A DNA stretch of 6,409 nt from Acidobacteriota bacterium. GTDB lineage: Bacteria; Acidobacteriota; UBA890; WLXD01. Shown here piece after piece: positions 1 through 6,409 of the stretch. The stretch is taken from assembly GCA_022571615.1 (NCBI GenBank), contig JACZXM010000189.1, positions 1-6,409 on the forward strand, given 5' to 3'. The position numbers were made by a program, and so were the translations under genes. The stretch's first letter is position 1, and every line of letters begins with the position of its first letter. The notes under the pieces were generated by a model that saw nothing but the letters and a program-made list of their open reading frames with translations, made no database searches and was not told where the DNA came from.

Positions 1-743
1 CAGACGACGTGATCGCGGTAGTGCTACAGCAACCCAACTTCTTCGGTGTGATCGAGGACCTGCCCAGCGCTGGAACGCGGTGCGCAGAGCACGGAGCAAA
101 GTACATCGTTGCGACCGCCGAGCCGGTGGCCTTCGGGTTAGCGCTTCCACCCGGCGACGCGGGTGCGGACATCGTAGTCGGCGAGCTCCAGAGCTTCGGC
201 AACGCGATGAGCTTCGGGGGCCCGTTGGTCGGATTCATGGCCTGCCGCGACCGCGACAAGCGCAACCTGCCCGGTCGTCTGGCCGGCCAGACACTCGACC
301 AGGACGGCAAGCGCGGCTACGTGTTGACGCTCTCGACCCGCGAGCAGCACATCCGGCGCGCCAAGGCGACCTCCAACATCTGCACCAACGAGGCCCTGTG
401 CGCGTTAGCGGCGTGCATTCATATGAGCAGCCTGGGCCGGCACGGAGTCCGTGATCTGGCCGCCACGAACCTCGCCAAGGCAAGTTACGCGCGGGACCTA
501 CTGGCCGAAGCCGGGCTGCCGGCCGTCTACTCCGGCCCGCACTTCAACGAGTTGCTCATCCAGGTGCCCGGCGACGCGGCGAGCGTGGTTGCCGCCAGCG
601 CCGAGCGTGGGGTGTTGCCCGGGGTCGCTCTGGGTCGATTCAATCCGTCGCGTCGGTCACAGCTTCTGGTGTGCGTAACCGAGGTTCACCGTCGCCAGGA
701 CATCGATCGTCTGGTTGAGGTGTTGGCGGAGGTGACACGATGA
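1..743 (+). CDS. gcvPA: Glycine dehydrogenase (decarboxylating) subunit 1, C-terminal part; cut by left window edge
   Basis: This is one of two subunits of the split P-protein of the glycine cleavage system. The P-protein is a cytoplasmic PLP enzyme that decarboxylates glycine and passes the aminomethyl group to lipoylated GcvH. The reading frame is open to the window edge (first full codon at 3) and ends with TGA at 741-743. It gives 246 residues of a protein usually near 440-450, so roughly the N-terminal 200 are outside. Family signatures are visible: PNFFG just after the edge, GADIVVGE and SFGGP at about 165-225, LPGRLAG near 270, and the very conserved STREQHIRR...KATSNICTN stretch at 333-392. 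The usual GEGQ motif reads GELQ here (183-191). The GTG at 9 is not the start, because homology continues upstream. The stop overlaps the gcvPB start, as expected for subunits made in equal amounts. The family call is very secure. Confidence 0.96.
   Translation, partial: DDVIAVVLQQPNFFGVIEDLPSAGTRCAEHGAKYIVATAEPVAFGLALPPGDAGADIVVGELQSFGNAMSFGGPLVGFMACRDRDKRNLPGRLAGQTLDQDGKRGYVLTLSTREQHIRRAKATSNICTNEALCALAACIHMSSLGRHGVRDLAATNLAKASYARDLLAEAGLPAVYSGPHFNELLIQVPGDAASVVAASAERGVLPGVALGRFNPSRRSQLLVCVTEVHRRQDIDRLVEVLAEVTR
728..735 (+). promoter_or_regulatory. Ribosome binding site of gcvPB
   Basis: GGAGGTGA lies inside the 3' end of gcvPA. Seven bases separate the GGAGG core (728-732) from the ATG at 740. 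This near-perfect Shine-Dalgarno sequence fixes the gcvPB start and supports coupled translation with gcvPA through the ATGA overlap. Confidence 0.85.
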
Positions 744-2290
744 CCGGTGGAGCGAACCCGGGCCCCCGGGCCTCCCGGGGCGCCCACGGGCAGCTCAAGG
801 CCGAGAAGCTGATCTTCGAGCGCAGCCGGCCCGGCAGGGTCGGCTATTCGCTGCCGGCGCTCGACGTTCCTGCGGTCGATGCGCACGCTGCCTGGGGATC
901 AGAGCACGTGCGCGAGGATCTCGTCGGCTTTCCGGAGGTGTCCGAGGTCGACGTGGTACGGCATTTCACCCGCATCTCACAGCACAACTACGGGATCGAT
1001 GTGGGATTGCATCCTCTCGGCTCGTGCACCATGAAATACAACCCGAAGTTCAACGAGCGACTGGCGCGGCTGACGGGGTTCGGCGCTGCCCATCCGTACA
1101 TGCCCGATGAGCTCATGCAAGGGGGGCTGGAGCTCATGTGGCGGCTCGAGCGCCTGCTCTCGGAGATCTCCGGATTACCGCACGTGTCGCTGCAACCGGC
1201 AGCGGGCGCCCAGGGCGAGCTGACGGGGATCATGCTCATTGCCGCGTACCATCGCTCCCGCGGCGACAGCTCCCGCGGCAAGGTGCTGATCCCGGACTCG
1301 GCCCACGGTACTAACCCGGCCACGGCGAGTCTGTGCGGCCTGATCCCGATCGAGATTCCGAGCAACGCCGCCGGTACCATCGACGTGGACGGCCTGCAGG
1401 CGGCCGTTGACGAGGAGACCGCCGCTCTGATGCTCACTAACCCCAACACGCTGGGGCTGTTCGAGCGCGACATCGACGAGATCTCTCGTATCGTCCACGA
1501 CGCCGGCGCACTCATCTACTGCGACGGGGCCAACCTCAACGCCATCATGGGGAAGACCCGGCCGGGGGACTTCGGGGCCGACGTGTTCCACATCAACCTG
1601 CACAAGACCTTCACCACGCCGCATGGCGGCGGCGGGCCGGGGTGTGGGCCGGTGGCTGTCGTCGAGCGTCTCGAGCCTTTCCTGCCGCGACCGGTGATCG
1701 TGCGCCAGAATGAAGGTGGGTTCCGGTTCGAGCACGATCGACCGCGGAGCATCGGCAAGATCCACGCCTTTCACGGCAACTTCGCCATGATGGTTCGCGC
1801 CTATGCCTACATTCGTGCGTTAGGGGCCGAGGGCGTACGCCAGGTCTCCGAGGATGCGGTGCTGGCGGCCAACTATCTCAAGGAGCGGCTGCGAGGCCAC
1901 TACGAGCTGCCGCACGACACGACCTGCATGCACGAGGTGGTGTTCTCGGACGAGCTCCAGAAGAAGCTTGGCGTCAGCGCGATGGATATCTGCAAGCGTC
2001 TCATGGACTACGGCTTCCATCCGCCGACCGTCTACTTCCCGCTCGTCGTTCACGGTGCGTTGATGATCGAGCCCACCGAGACGGTCTCGCTGCAGGAGAT
2101 CGACGAGTTCGCGGACGCGTTGATCGCCATCGCGCGCGAGGCCCAGCAGGAGCCAGAGACGGTGACCACGGCGCCCCACAGCACATACCATCGTCGACTC
2201 GACGAGGTCCTCGCCGCACGGCATCCGGTGCTGCGGTGGGATCCAGCGTGTACGGGCGAGGAGACGGGCGGCGATCCGGTCGGCTCCTGA
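740..2290 (+). CDS. gcvPB: Glycine dehydrogenase (decarboxylating) subunit 2
   Basis: This is the PLP-carrying subunit of the split glycine decarboxylase. With GcvPA it forms the P-protein of the glycine cleavage system, which feeds one-carbon units to tetrahydrofolate. It has 516 residues, slightly longer than the usual 480-490. The Schiff-base lysine is K289 in HINLHKTF, followed by the glycine-rich PHGGGGPG. D262 in YCDGANLNA is the expected partner of the pyridine nitrogen. Other hallmarks are HPLGSCTMKYNPK near residues 91-103, QPAAGAQGE near 152-160, DSAHGTNPA, and the C-terminal RLDEVLAARHPVLRW. The extra length is a Gly/Pro/Arg-rich leader of about 20 residues and a short acidic tail. 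ATG 740 is preferred because a strong ribosome site precedes it and no other ATG, GTG or TTG lies before the conserved LIFERS. It overlaps gcvPA by four bases. No defect is visible. Confidence 0.97.
   Translation: MTGGANPGPRASRGAHGQLKAEKLIFERSRPGRVGYSLPALDVPAVDAHAAWGSEHVREDLVGFPEVSEVDVVRHFTRISQHNYGIDVGLHPLGSCTMKYNPKFNERLARLTGFGAAHPYMPDELMQGGLELMWRLERLLSEISGLPHVSLQPAAGAQGELTGIMLIAAYHRSRGDSSRGKVLIPDSAHGTNPATASLCGLIPIEIPSNAAGTIDVDGLQAAVDEETAALMLTNPNTLGLFERDIDEISRIVHDAGALIYCDGANLNAIMGKTRPGDFGADVFHINLHKTFTTPHGGGGPGCGPVAVVERLEPFLPRPVIVRQNEGGFRFEHDRPRSIGKIHAFHGNFAMMVRAYAYIRALGAEGVRQVSEDAVLAANYLKERLRGHYELPHDTTCMHEVVFSDELQKKLGVSAMDICKRLMDYGFHPPTVYFPLVVHGALMIEPTETVSLQEIDEFADALIAIAREAQQEPETVTTAPHSTYHRRLDEVLAARHPVLRWDPACTGEETGGDPVGS
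764..780 (+). repeat. GC-only hairpin within the start of gcvPB
   Basis: CCCCGGG (764-770) and CCCGGGG (774-780) are exact reverse complements around a three-base loop (CCT). They form a seven-pair, all-GC stem that starts 24 bases after the first base of the gcvPB start codon. It is not followed by a T run, so it is not an intrinsic terminator. It falls in the non-conserved Gly/Pro leader of GcvPB. Pairing is seen directly; any regulatory role is inference. Confidence 0.5.
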
Positions 2291-2350
2291 GTCTCGCCCG
2301 CAACTCCTGCCCACGACCATAACCGCAACTCAGAATTGGAGTAATGAGGA
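2291..2350 (+). other. Short intergenic gap with a 9-bp direct repeat
   Basis: These 60 bases separate gcvPB from the racemase gene. CCGCAACTC occurs twice, at 2298-2306 and 2323-2331, with a 25-base period. I see no convincing -35/-10 pair and no terminator stem followed by T residues, so read-through from gcvPB is the simplest reading. The repeat is short and could be chance. Confidence 0.4.
2338..2341 (+). promoter_or_regulatory. Probable ribosome binding site of the racemase gene
   Basis: GGAG at 2338-2341 ends nine bases before the TTG at 2351, a workable spacing. The GAGGA at 2346-2350 touches the TTG and is too close to serve. An ATG at 2344 lies in another frame that does not encode the racemase. 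The TTG start is therefore chosen from homology and this site. Confidence 0.6.
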
Positions 2351-3073
2351 TTGGACACCATCGGGGTGTTGGGTGGCATGGGACCCGCCGCAACGGTTGA
2401 CTTCTTCGCGCGGCTGGTGACCTTGGTGGGGGCCGAGCGGGACCAAGATCATCCGCCGTGCCTGCTGTACAGTGCCACGCAGATCCCGGATCGAACGCGT
2501 CATCTCACCGCCGACGGGATCGATCCTACCGCCGAATTGCAGCGGGCGGCCCGCGTGTTGGAGCAGGGAGGGGCCGGGTTGATCGCGATACCCTGCAACT
2601 CGGCACATGCGTTCTATGGAGCGATCGCGGATGCGGTGTCGATTCCGGTGCTCGACATGATCGAGCTGGCGGCGGTGCAAGTCCGCCGGTCCTTCGAAGC
2701 CGGGACGTCGGTGGGAATCCTGGCGGCCTCGGGCACCATCAAGATGGGGCTGTACGATCAGCGACTTCAAGCGGCCGGGCTCGTACCCTTGCGACCTGGA
2801 GAGAACGCACAGTCTGGCGTGATGGAAGCGATTTGGGCGATCAAGGCAGGTTCCCGCGGGCCGGATCGTCGTTTGATCTTGGCCATCGACGAGCTCGTGG
2901 ACAGGGGGGTGGGGGTGATCGTTCTCGGTTGCACCGAGCTACCGCTGGCGATCGACCAGAGCTCAGCGGTGGTACCGATCGTCGATGGTACGGCGGTGCT
3001 GGCACGGGCCGCATTGGAGCTGGCCGGGGTGACGATCAACGACCATGAACAAGCTCGTGAAGCAGGACACTAG
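2351..3073 (+). CDS. Aspartate/glutamate racemase family protein (amino-acid racemase)
   Basis: This is a cytoplasmic, cofactor-independent racemase of the Asp/Glu racemase superfamily. It uses two cysteines as acid and base to interconvert L- and D-amino acids. The length (240 residues) is normal. Both cysteines are present: C82 in IPCNSAH and C194 in LGCTELPLAI. From memory these are the catalytic numbers of the well-studied Pyrococcus horikoshii aspartate racemase. The N-terminal GVLGGMGPAAT and QIPDRT are also typical of the aspartate racemase branch. The first cysteine is followed by NS where NT is commoner. The start is TTG, because the family N-terminus begins there. The gene sits 60 bases after gcvPB and overlaps aroB by 29 bases, so it is probably cotranscribed. 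Aspartate is the likeliest substrate, but glutamate or another amino acid cannot be excluded. A role in supplying D-amino acids for the cell wall is inference. Confidence 0.9.
   Translation: MDTIGVLGGMGPAATVDFFARLVTLVGAERDQDHPPCLLYSATQIPDRTRHLTADGIDPTAELQRAARVLEQGGAGLIAIPCNSAHAFYGAIADAVSIPVLDMIELAAVQVRRSFEAGTSVGILAASGTIKMGLYDQRLQAAGLVPLRPGENAQSGVMEAIWAIKAGSRGPDRRLILAIDELVDRGVGVIVLGCTELPLAIDQSSAVVPIVDGTAVLARAALELAGVTINDHEQAREAGH
3026..3032 (+). promoter_or_regulatory. Possible weak ribosome binding site of aroB
   Basis: GGGGTGA inside the racemase gene ends 12 bases before the aroB ATG at 3045. This is a long spacing for a Shine-Dalgarno element. Translation of aroB may instead depend on ribosomes finishing the racemase 26-28 bases downstream of the ATG. 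Confidence 0.35.
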
Positions 3074-4184
3074 GTCCGAACGCCGCATCACGGTGGCAGT
3101 GCCGGCAGGTTCGCCGAGCACGTATGACGTCGTTGTCGGTTCGGGGCTGCTTGCAGGAATCGGTGACCGCCTCGCCCGTCTGAGCGCTGGCGCCGCGTGG
3201 GGCGTGATTTCGGATGCTCATGTCCAAGGGCTCGTCGGAGAGAGTGTGGTCGCGGCGCTGGAGGCGGCCGGCTGCCGTGCGGTGCTCCTGGTGTTCCCTG
3301 CAGGCGAGCAGTTCAAGACCCGCGGCACGGTTTCCGATCTGCAGAATGGAGCGATCGAGGCGGGTCTTGGCCGCGACGCCTGGATTCTCACCGTTGGCGG
3401 TGGCGTTGTCGGGGACGTCGGGGGTTTCGTGGCGGCAACCCTGTTTCGGGGGCTTCCGATGGCACAGGTTCCCACCAGCCTGCTGGCGATGGTCGATAGC
3501 TCCGTCGGTGGCAAAACCGGCGTCGACACCCCGGCGGGCAAGAACTTGGTGGGTGCTTTCCATCAGCCGCGCTGGGTGCTAGCCGATGTCGACACGCTCG
3601 CGACCCTGCCCGATGCCGAGCTTCGTGCCGGTTTGGCCGAAGTGATCAAATACGGGGTGATTCTCGACCAACAGCTGTTCATCGATCTCGAGGACGGTTT
3701 GTTGGAGTCGTGTGCGACACGTGTTCCTGAGGCATTGATCTCGGTCATCGAGCGTTGCGTCGCGATCAAGGCACGCGTTGTCGCCGACGACGAGCGTGAG
3801 ACCAACTGGCGGCAGGTGCTCAACTTCGGCCACACGATAGGACATGCGGTGGAGATGCTGAGCAAGTACAGCATGCGGCACGGGGAGGCAGTGGCGATCG
3901 GCATGATCTGCGAGGCGCATCTCGCACAACGCCTGGTCGGGGCACCGCCGGACACGCCGGTACGGATTCGCGACCTTTGCAGCCGCGCCGGCCTGCCCAC
4001 TGAGATCCCCGCCAGTCTCACCCCGGACGCGATGCTGGAAGCGGCGCGCCGTGACAAGAAGACCCGGGCAAACCAGATCCGGTGTGCGCTGCCGAGGCAA
4101 ATCGGAGCGATGGCACACCACGACGGTCAGTGGGCGGTCGAGGTCCCGGACTCCGAACTCATCGCGGCGATCGAGGCGAACTGA
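3045..4184 (+). CDS. aroB: 3-dehydroquinate synthase
   Basis: This enzyme converts the seven-carbon sugar DAHP to 3-dehydroquinate, the second step of the shikimate pathway to aromatic amino acids. It is cytoplasmic and needs NAD+ and a divalent metal. The length (379 residues) is slightly above the common 350-365. The glycine-rich NAD motif GGGVVGDVGGFVAAT lies near residues 112-126, followed by PTSLLAMVDSSVGGKTGVD and NLVGAFHQP. The metal ligands expected from characterised enzymes are present: E199 in AEVIKYG, H263 in LNFGHTIGH and H279 in HGEAVAIGM. The first 14 residues are extra and unconserved. ATG 3045 is preferred, with GTG 3057 as the alternative. Both lie inside the racemase gene, and the next in-frame GTGs (3093, 3099) would remove conserved sequence. 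No other shikimate gene is in view. The stop lies 11 bases from the convergent gene's stop. Confidence 0.96.
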   Translation: MNKLVKQDTRSERRITVAVPAGSPSTYDVVVGSGLLAGIGDRLARLSAGAAWGVISDAHVQGLVGESVVAALEAAGCRAVLLVFPAGEQFKTRGTVSDLQNGAIEAGLGRDAWILTVGGGVVGDVGGFVAATLFRGLPMAQVPTSLLAMVDSSVGGKTGVDTPAGKNLVGAFHQPRWVLADVDTLATLPDAELRAGLAEVIKYGVILDQQLFIDLEDGLLESCATRVPEALISVIERCVAIKARVVADDERETNWRQVLNFGHTIGHAVEMLSKYSMRHGEAVAIGMICEAHLAQRLVGAPPDTPVRIRDLCSRAGLPTEIPASLTPDAMLEAARRDKKTRANQIRCALPRQIGAMAHHDGQWAVEVPDSELIAAIEAN

Positions 4185-4195
4185 CCCAACGTCGA
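4185..4195. other. Eleven-base convergent junction without a visible terminator
   Basis: The stop codons of aroB (+ strand, 4182-4184) and the UDP-xylose synthase gene (- strand, 4196-4198) face each other across 11 bases. No stem-loop with a T run fits here. The only nearby stem is CCGCC/GGCGG at 4201-4212, with a two-base loop and no U tract on either strand. The two transcripts must either overlap or end by a factor-dependent mechanism. Confidence 0.6.
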
Positions 4196-5170
4196 TCAAC
4201 CCGCCCTGGCGGTGCTGCCCGATTTCGCTTCCAGTTGCTCGCGGAACCACGGAATCGTGCGCTCGAGTCCTTGGCGCAAATCGACTCGCGGCTGCCAACC
4301 GAGCTGATCGCGGGCGCGGGACGCGTCGGGCCGACGCACCTTGGGATCGTCGACGGGCAGATCCTCGAAGATGATCTCGCTGGCGCTGCCGGTCATCTCG
4401 ACGATCAGCTGCGCGATCTCCACAATCGTGATCTCGGCCGGGTTGCCGATATTGACCGGCTCGTGGACGCTCGATCGCATGAGGGCGAGGAGACCGCGAA
4501 CCGTGTCTTCGACATAACAGAACGATCGGGTCTGTTGGCCGTCGCCGTAGACTGTGATCGGCTGGTCGGACAACGCCTGGAGCATGAAGTTGGGGACCGC
4601 ACGTCCGTCATCGAGTCGCATGCGCGGCCCGTACGTATTGAAGATGCGCGCGATCCGCGTGTCGACACTGTGGCTTCGGTGGTACGCCATCGTCAGCGCC
4701 TCTGCGAAGCGCTTGGCCTCGTCGTACACCCCGCGGGGCCCGATCGGATTGACGTGTCCCCAATAGCTCTCGGGCTGCGGATTCACCTGCGGGTCGCCGT
4801 AGACCTCCGAGGTCGAAGCGAGCATGAACGTGGCACCCGCGTGCTTGGCCAGGCCCAGTGCCTTGTGGGTGCCGAGCGATCCCACCTTGAGCGTCTTGAT
4901 GGGATAGCGCAGGTAGTCGGCAGGAGAGGCGGGCGAGGCGAAATGCAACACCGCATCGATCGGCTCGGACACGAACATGTAGTTGGTCACGTCGTGCTCG
5001 ATGAAGAGATAGTCACGGTTGGCAAAGAGGGCGACGTTCGCCCCGGTGCCGGTGAGCAGGTTGTCCATCACGATGACGCGATGACCGGCATCGAGCAGAT
5101 TCTCGGCCAGGTGGGATCCGATGAATCCCGCCCCGCCGGTGATCAGGACGGTTTCTTTGCCTGCGGTCAT
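4196..5170 (-). CDS. uxs: UDP-glucuronate decarboxylase (UDP-xylose synthase), extended SDR family
   Basis: This NAD+-dependent cytoplasmic enzyme converts UDP-glucuronate to UDP-xylose, a sugar donor for polysaccharides. The 324 residues match the soluble bacterial length. A Rossmann fold is shown by GGAGFIGS at residues 12-19 and by D36 near the end of the second strand ([10 protein letters not shown]). The catalytic set reads T120 and E122 in STSEVYG, and Y149 and K153 in YDEAK. UXS-specific blocks separate it from epimerases and dTDP-glucose dehydratases: [47 protein letters not shown] and [12 protein letters not shown]. One small deviation is GRAVPNF where GRVVSNF is common. The ATG follows a GAGG ribosome site on the - strand. 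It lies 34 bases downstream of the sugar transferase gene, so the two are probably one transcript of a polysaccharide locus. A close relative acting on another UDP-sugar is unlikely. Confidence 0.93.
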   Translation of the reverse strand: MTAGKETVLITGGAGFIGSHLAENLLDAGHRVIVMDNLLTGTGANVALFANRDYLFIEHDVTNYMFVSEPIDAVLHFASPASPADYLRYPIKTLKVGSLGTHKALGLAKHAGATFMLASTSEVYGDPQVNPQPESYWGHVNPIGPRGVYDEAKRFAEALTMAYHRSHSVDTRIARIFNTYGPRMRLDDGRAVPNFMLQALSDQPITVYGDGQQTRSFCYVEDTVRGLLALMRSSVHEPVNIGNPAEITIVEIAQLIVEMTGSASEIIFEDLPVDDPKVRRPDASRARDQLGWQPRVDLRQGLERTIPWFREQLEAKSGSTARAG

Positions 5171-5176
5171 TCGTTG

Positions 5177-5180
5177 CCTC
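5177..5180 (-). promoter_or_regulatory. Ribosome binding site of the UDP-xylose synthase gene
   Basis: On the - strand, GAGG lies six bases before the ATG (5170-5168), within the 34-base gap after the sugar transferase stop. This spacing is near ideal and supports the chosen start. Confidence 0.7.
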
Positions 5181-5204
5181 GACAGGGAATGGCGTCGTGC
5201 GAGC

Positions 5205-6409
5205 TCAGTACGCGTGCTCGTGGACCATGCCGTTGGTCACCGTCATCCACAGGATCTTCAGATCGAGCGCCAGCGACCAATTCTCGATGTAGTACAGGTC
5301 GTATTCTATGCGCTTCTCGAGCGAGGTATTGCCACGCCAGCCGTGCACCTGGGCCCAGCCGGTGAGACCAGCGCGCATGCGGTGCCGGAGCATGTAGTGC
5401 GGGATGTGGTCCCGGAACTGGTCGACGAAGAACGGCCGTTCGGGACGCGGACCCACGAGGCTCATGTCACCGCGCAGGATGTTCCAGAACTGCGGTAGCT
5501 CGTCCAGACTCAGCTTGCGCATCAGCGCGCCGATCGGAGTGCAACGAGCGTCACGCTCACCGGCCCAGACCGGCCCGCTGGCAGCCTCCGCGTCCATGCG
5601 CATCGAGCGGAACTTCAACAACTCGAACGCCCTGCCGTCCAATCCCATGCGCTGTTGCCGGTACAGAATCGGTCCCGCCGACGTGAGCCGCACCGCGATG
5701 GCGATGAGCGGATACAGCGGCGCCAGCAGCACAAGGCAGCCCAGCGCCACGACGATGTCGAAGCCCCGCTTCAGTATCGCCGGAAACCCCTCCATCGGGA
5801 TGCGTGACAGGTTGATGATCGGGACCCCGTCGAGGTCTTCGACTCCGGCCCCTAGGGTGATGTACTGCAGCAGGTCGGGCACGACCTTGACCTCGACGAT
5901 CTCGTTCTTGACCGCCCGCAACAGCTGCAGGATCTGCTCGTGTGCCGATAGCGGCAGGGCGACGTAGAGCTGGTCGATCTGGCGCTCTCGCAGCAGGTGC
6001 TCGGCCTCGTCGAACGCGCCAACCACCGGGACTCCCCGGTAGCTCTGGTTCTCGCCGGCGTCTCCGAGCATGCCGATGACCTTGAATCCGAACTCCTCGT
6101 GCAGGCGCATCTTGTCGATGACCGTACGCGCCAAGGGCCCCGTCCCCGCAATCAGGACCCGCTTGAGGTTGCGTCCGGAGCGGCGCAAGTGATCGGCCCA
6201 TCGCTGTTGCAGCACGCGTCCGGCGAGCACTGCACTCACGGCACCGAGCCAGAAGAACACCATGAACCAGCGTGACACGGTGAAACGGACGACGGGGACC
6301 ATCTCGGTGCCGCCGGCGCTCAGCGCCACCGGTATGAACTCTTCGGGCCGGTAGAACAAGGACACCAGCGCCGCTACCAGAACCATCCCGAAGCTCAAGA
6401 CGCTGGCAA
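5205..6409 (-). CDS. Polyprenyl-phosphate sugar-1-phosphate transferase (WcaJ/EpsL-type initiating transferase), N-terminus beyond window
   Basis: This inner-membrane enzyme starts repeat-unit assembly of an exopolysaccharide or capsule by moving a sugar-1-phosphate from a UDP-sugar to undecaprenyl phosphate. The frame is open to the right edge (first full codon 6407-6405). It gives 400 residues of a usual 450-480, so the first one to three transmembrane helices are missing. Positions below count from the TTG at 6398, which is probably not the start. Two membrane segments lie near residues 3-15 and 44-60. A Rossmann-like domain ([11 protein letters not shown]) spans about 80-190. The bacterial sugar transferase domain runs from about 208 to 397: KRGFDIVVA, a membrane helix with P227 matching the re-entrant helix break, LLKFRSM, SLDELPQ with the catalytic pair D299/E300, [19 protein letters not shown] and YYIENWS. 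The protein ends HEHAY, where NAY is common. The sugar (glucose, galactose or other) cannot be told from sequence alone. Confidence 0.94.
   Translation of the reverse strand, partial: ASVLSFGMVLVAALVSLFYRPEEFIPVALSAGGTEMVPVVRFTVSRWFMVFFWLGAVSAVLAGRVLQQRWADHLRRSGRNLKRVLIAGTGPLARTVIDKMRLHEEFGFKVIGMLGDAGENQSYRGVPVVGAFDEAEHLLRERQIDQLYVALPLSAHEQILQLLRAVKNEIVEVKVVPDLLQYITLGAGVEDLDGVPIINLSRIPMEGFPAILKRGFDIVVALGCLVLLAPLYPLIAIAVRLTSAGPILYRQQRMGLDGRAFELLKFRSMRMDAEAASGPVWAGERDARCTPIGALMRKLSLDELPQFWNILRGDMSLVGPRPERPFFVDQFRDHIPHYMLRHRMRAGLTGWAQVHGWRGNTSLEKRIEYDLYYIENWSLALDLKILWMTVTNGMVHEHAY

Noticed and set aside
1175..1774. 199-codon open frame on the - strand inside gcvPB (others at 988-1515 and 1820-2320)
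   Set aside because: These are antisense shadows of an unmistakable gcvPB coding frame in GC-rich DNA. They have no recognisable motifs and no separate gene context.
2904..2915. G6-T-G5 run in the racemase gene as a programmed frameshift site or sequencing error
   Set aside because: The reading frame continues correctly into the second catalytic cysteine motif (GCTEL), so no shift is needed or suggested.
3036..3563. 175-codon open frame on the - strand inside aroB (also 3563-4057 and 3579-4298)
   Set aside because: The aroB frame carries all NAD and metal motifs. The antisense frames give low-complexity, unrecognisable proteins.
4201..4212. CCGCC/GGCGG inverted repeat near the convergent stops, as a terminator
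   Set aside because: The loop is only two bases (or four with a shorter stem), it lies inside the coding 3' end, and no T run follows on either strand.
4082..5365. 427-codon open frame on the + strand opposite the UDP-xylose synthase gene
   Set aside because: It is in codon register with the - strand gene over 4196-5170, so it stays open as long as that gene avoids TTA, CTA and TCA codons, which are rare at this GC content. Its translation shows no family motif, while the - strand protein has a full set of catalytic residues.
5557..6201. 214-codon open frame on the - strand in another frame of the sugar transferase gene
   Set aside because: Its product is Arg/Ala/Gly-rich, as expected for an off-frame reading of GC-rich coding sequence. 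The transferase frame is continuous and fully motif-bearing.
1..6409. CRISPR arrays, tRNA or rRNA genes, insertion sequences, phage or defence genes
   Set aside because: No regularly spaced repeats, RNA gene signatures, transposase or integrase motifs, or nuclease motifs were seen. Metabolic genes fill almost all of the window.

Overview
This is a GC-rich bacterial chromosomal window with dense protein coding, short intergenic gaps and six protein genes in two converging groups. I see no RNA genes, CRISPR arrays, insertion sequences or phage genes. The split glycine decarboxylase (separate GcvPA and GcvPB subunits) and the high GC content suggest an environmental bacterium outside the groups that use one fused GcvP. 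Acidobacteriota, Binatota and other former 'Deltaproteobacteria' are possible, but the window alone does not fix the phylum.

Left group, + strand (1-4184): the C-terminal part of gcvPA (cut by the window edge) overlaps gcvPB by four bases (ATGA). After a 60-base gap comes an aspartate/glutamate racemase-family gene with a TTG start. Its last 29 bases overlap the start of aroB (3-dehydroquinate synthase). All four run in one direction and could be one transcript. They join glycine decarboxylation (one-carbon supply), amino-acid racemisation and the shikimate pathway. These are unrelated amino-acid housekeeping functions with no obvious single pathway.

Right group, - strand (4196-6409): a polyprenyl-phosphate sugar-1-phosphate transferase (N-terminus cut by the right window edge) is followed 34 bases downstream by a UDP-glucuronate decarboxylase (UDP-xylose synthase). 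Together they look like the end of a surface or exopolysaccharide locus. The transferase would load the first sugar phosphate onto the lipid carrier, and the decarboxylase would supply UDP-xylose to later glycosyltransferases.

The groups meet tail to tail with 11 bases between stop codons and no visible intrinsic terminator. All key catalytic residues I could check are present, so none of the genes looks broken. I found no convincing previously undescribed system. The findings are modest: an unusual gene neighbourhood, translational-coupling arrangements, a strong hairpin at the start of gcvPB, and small regulatory-looking repeats.
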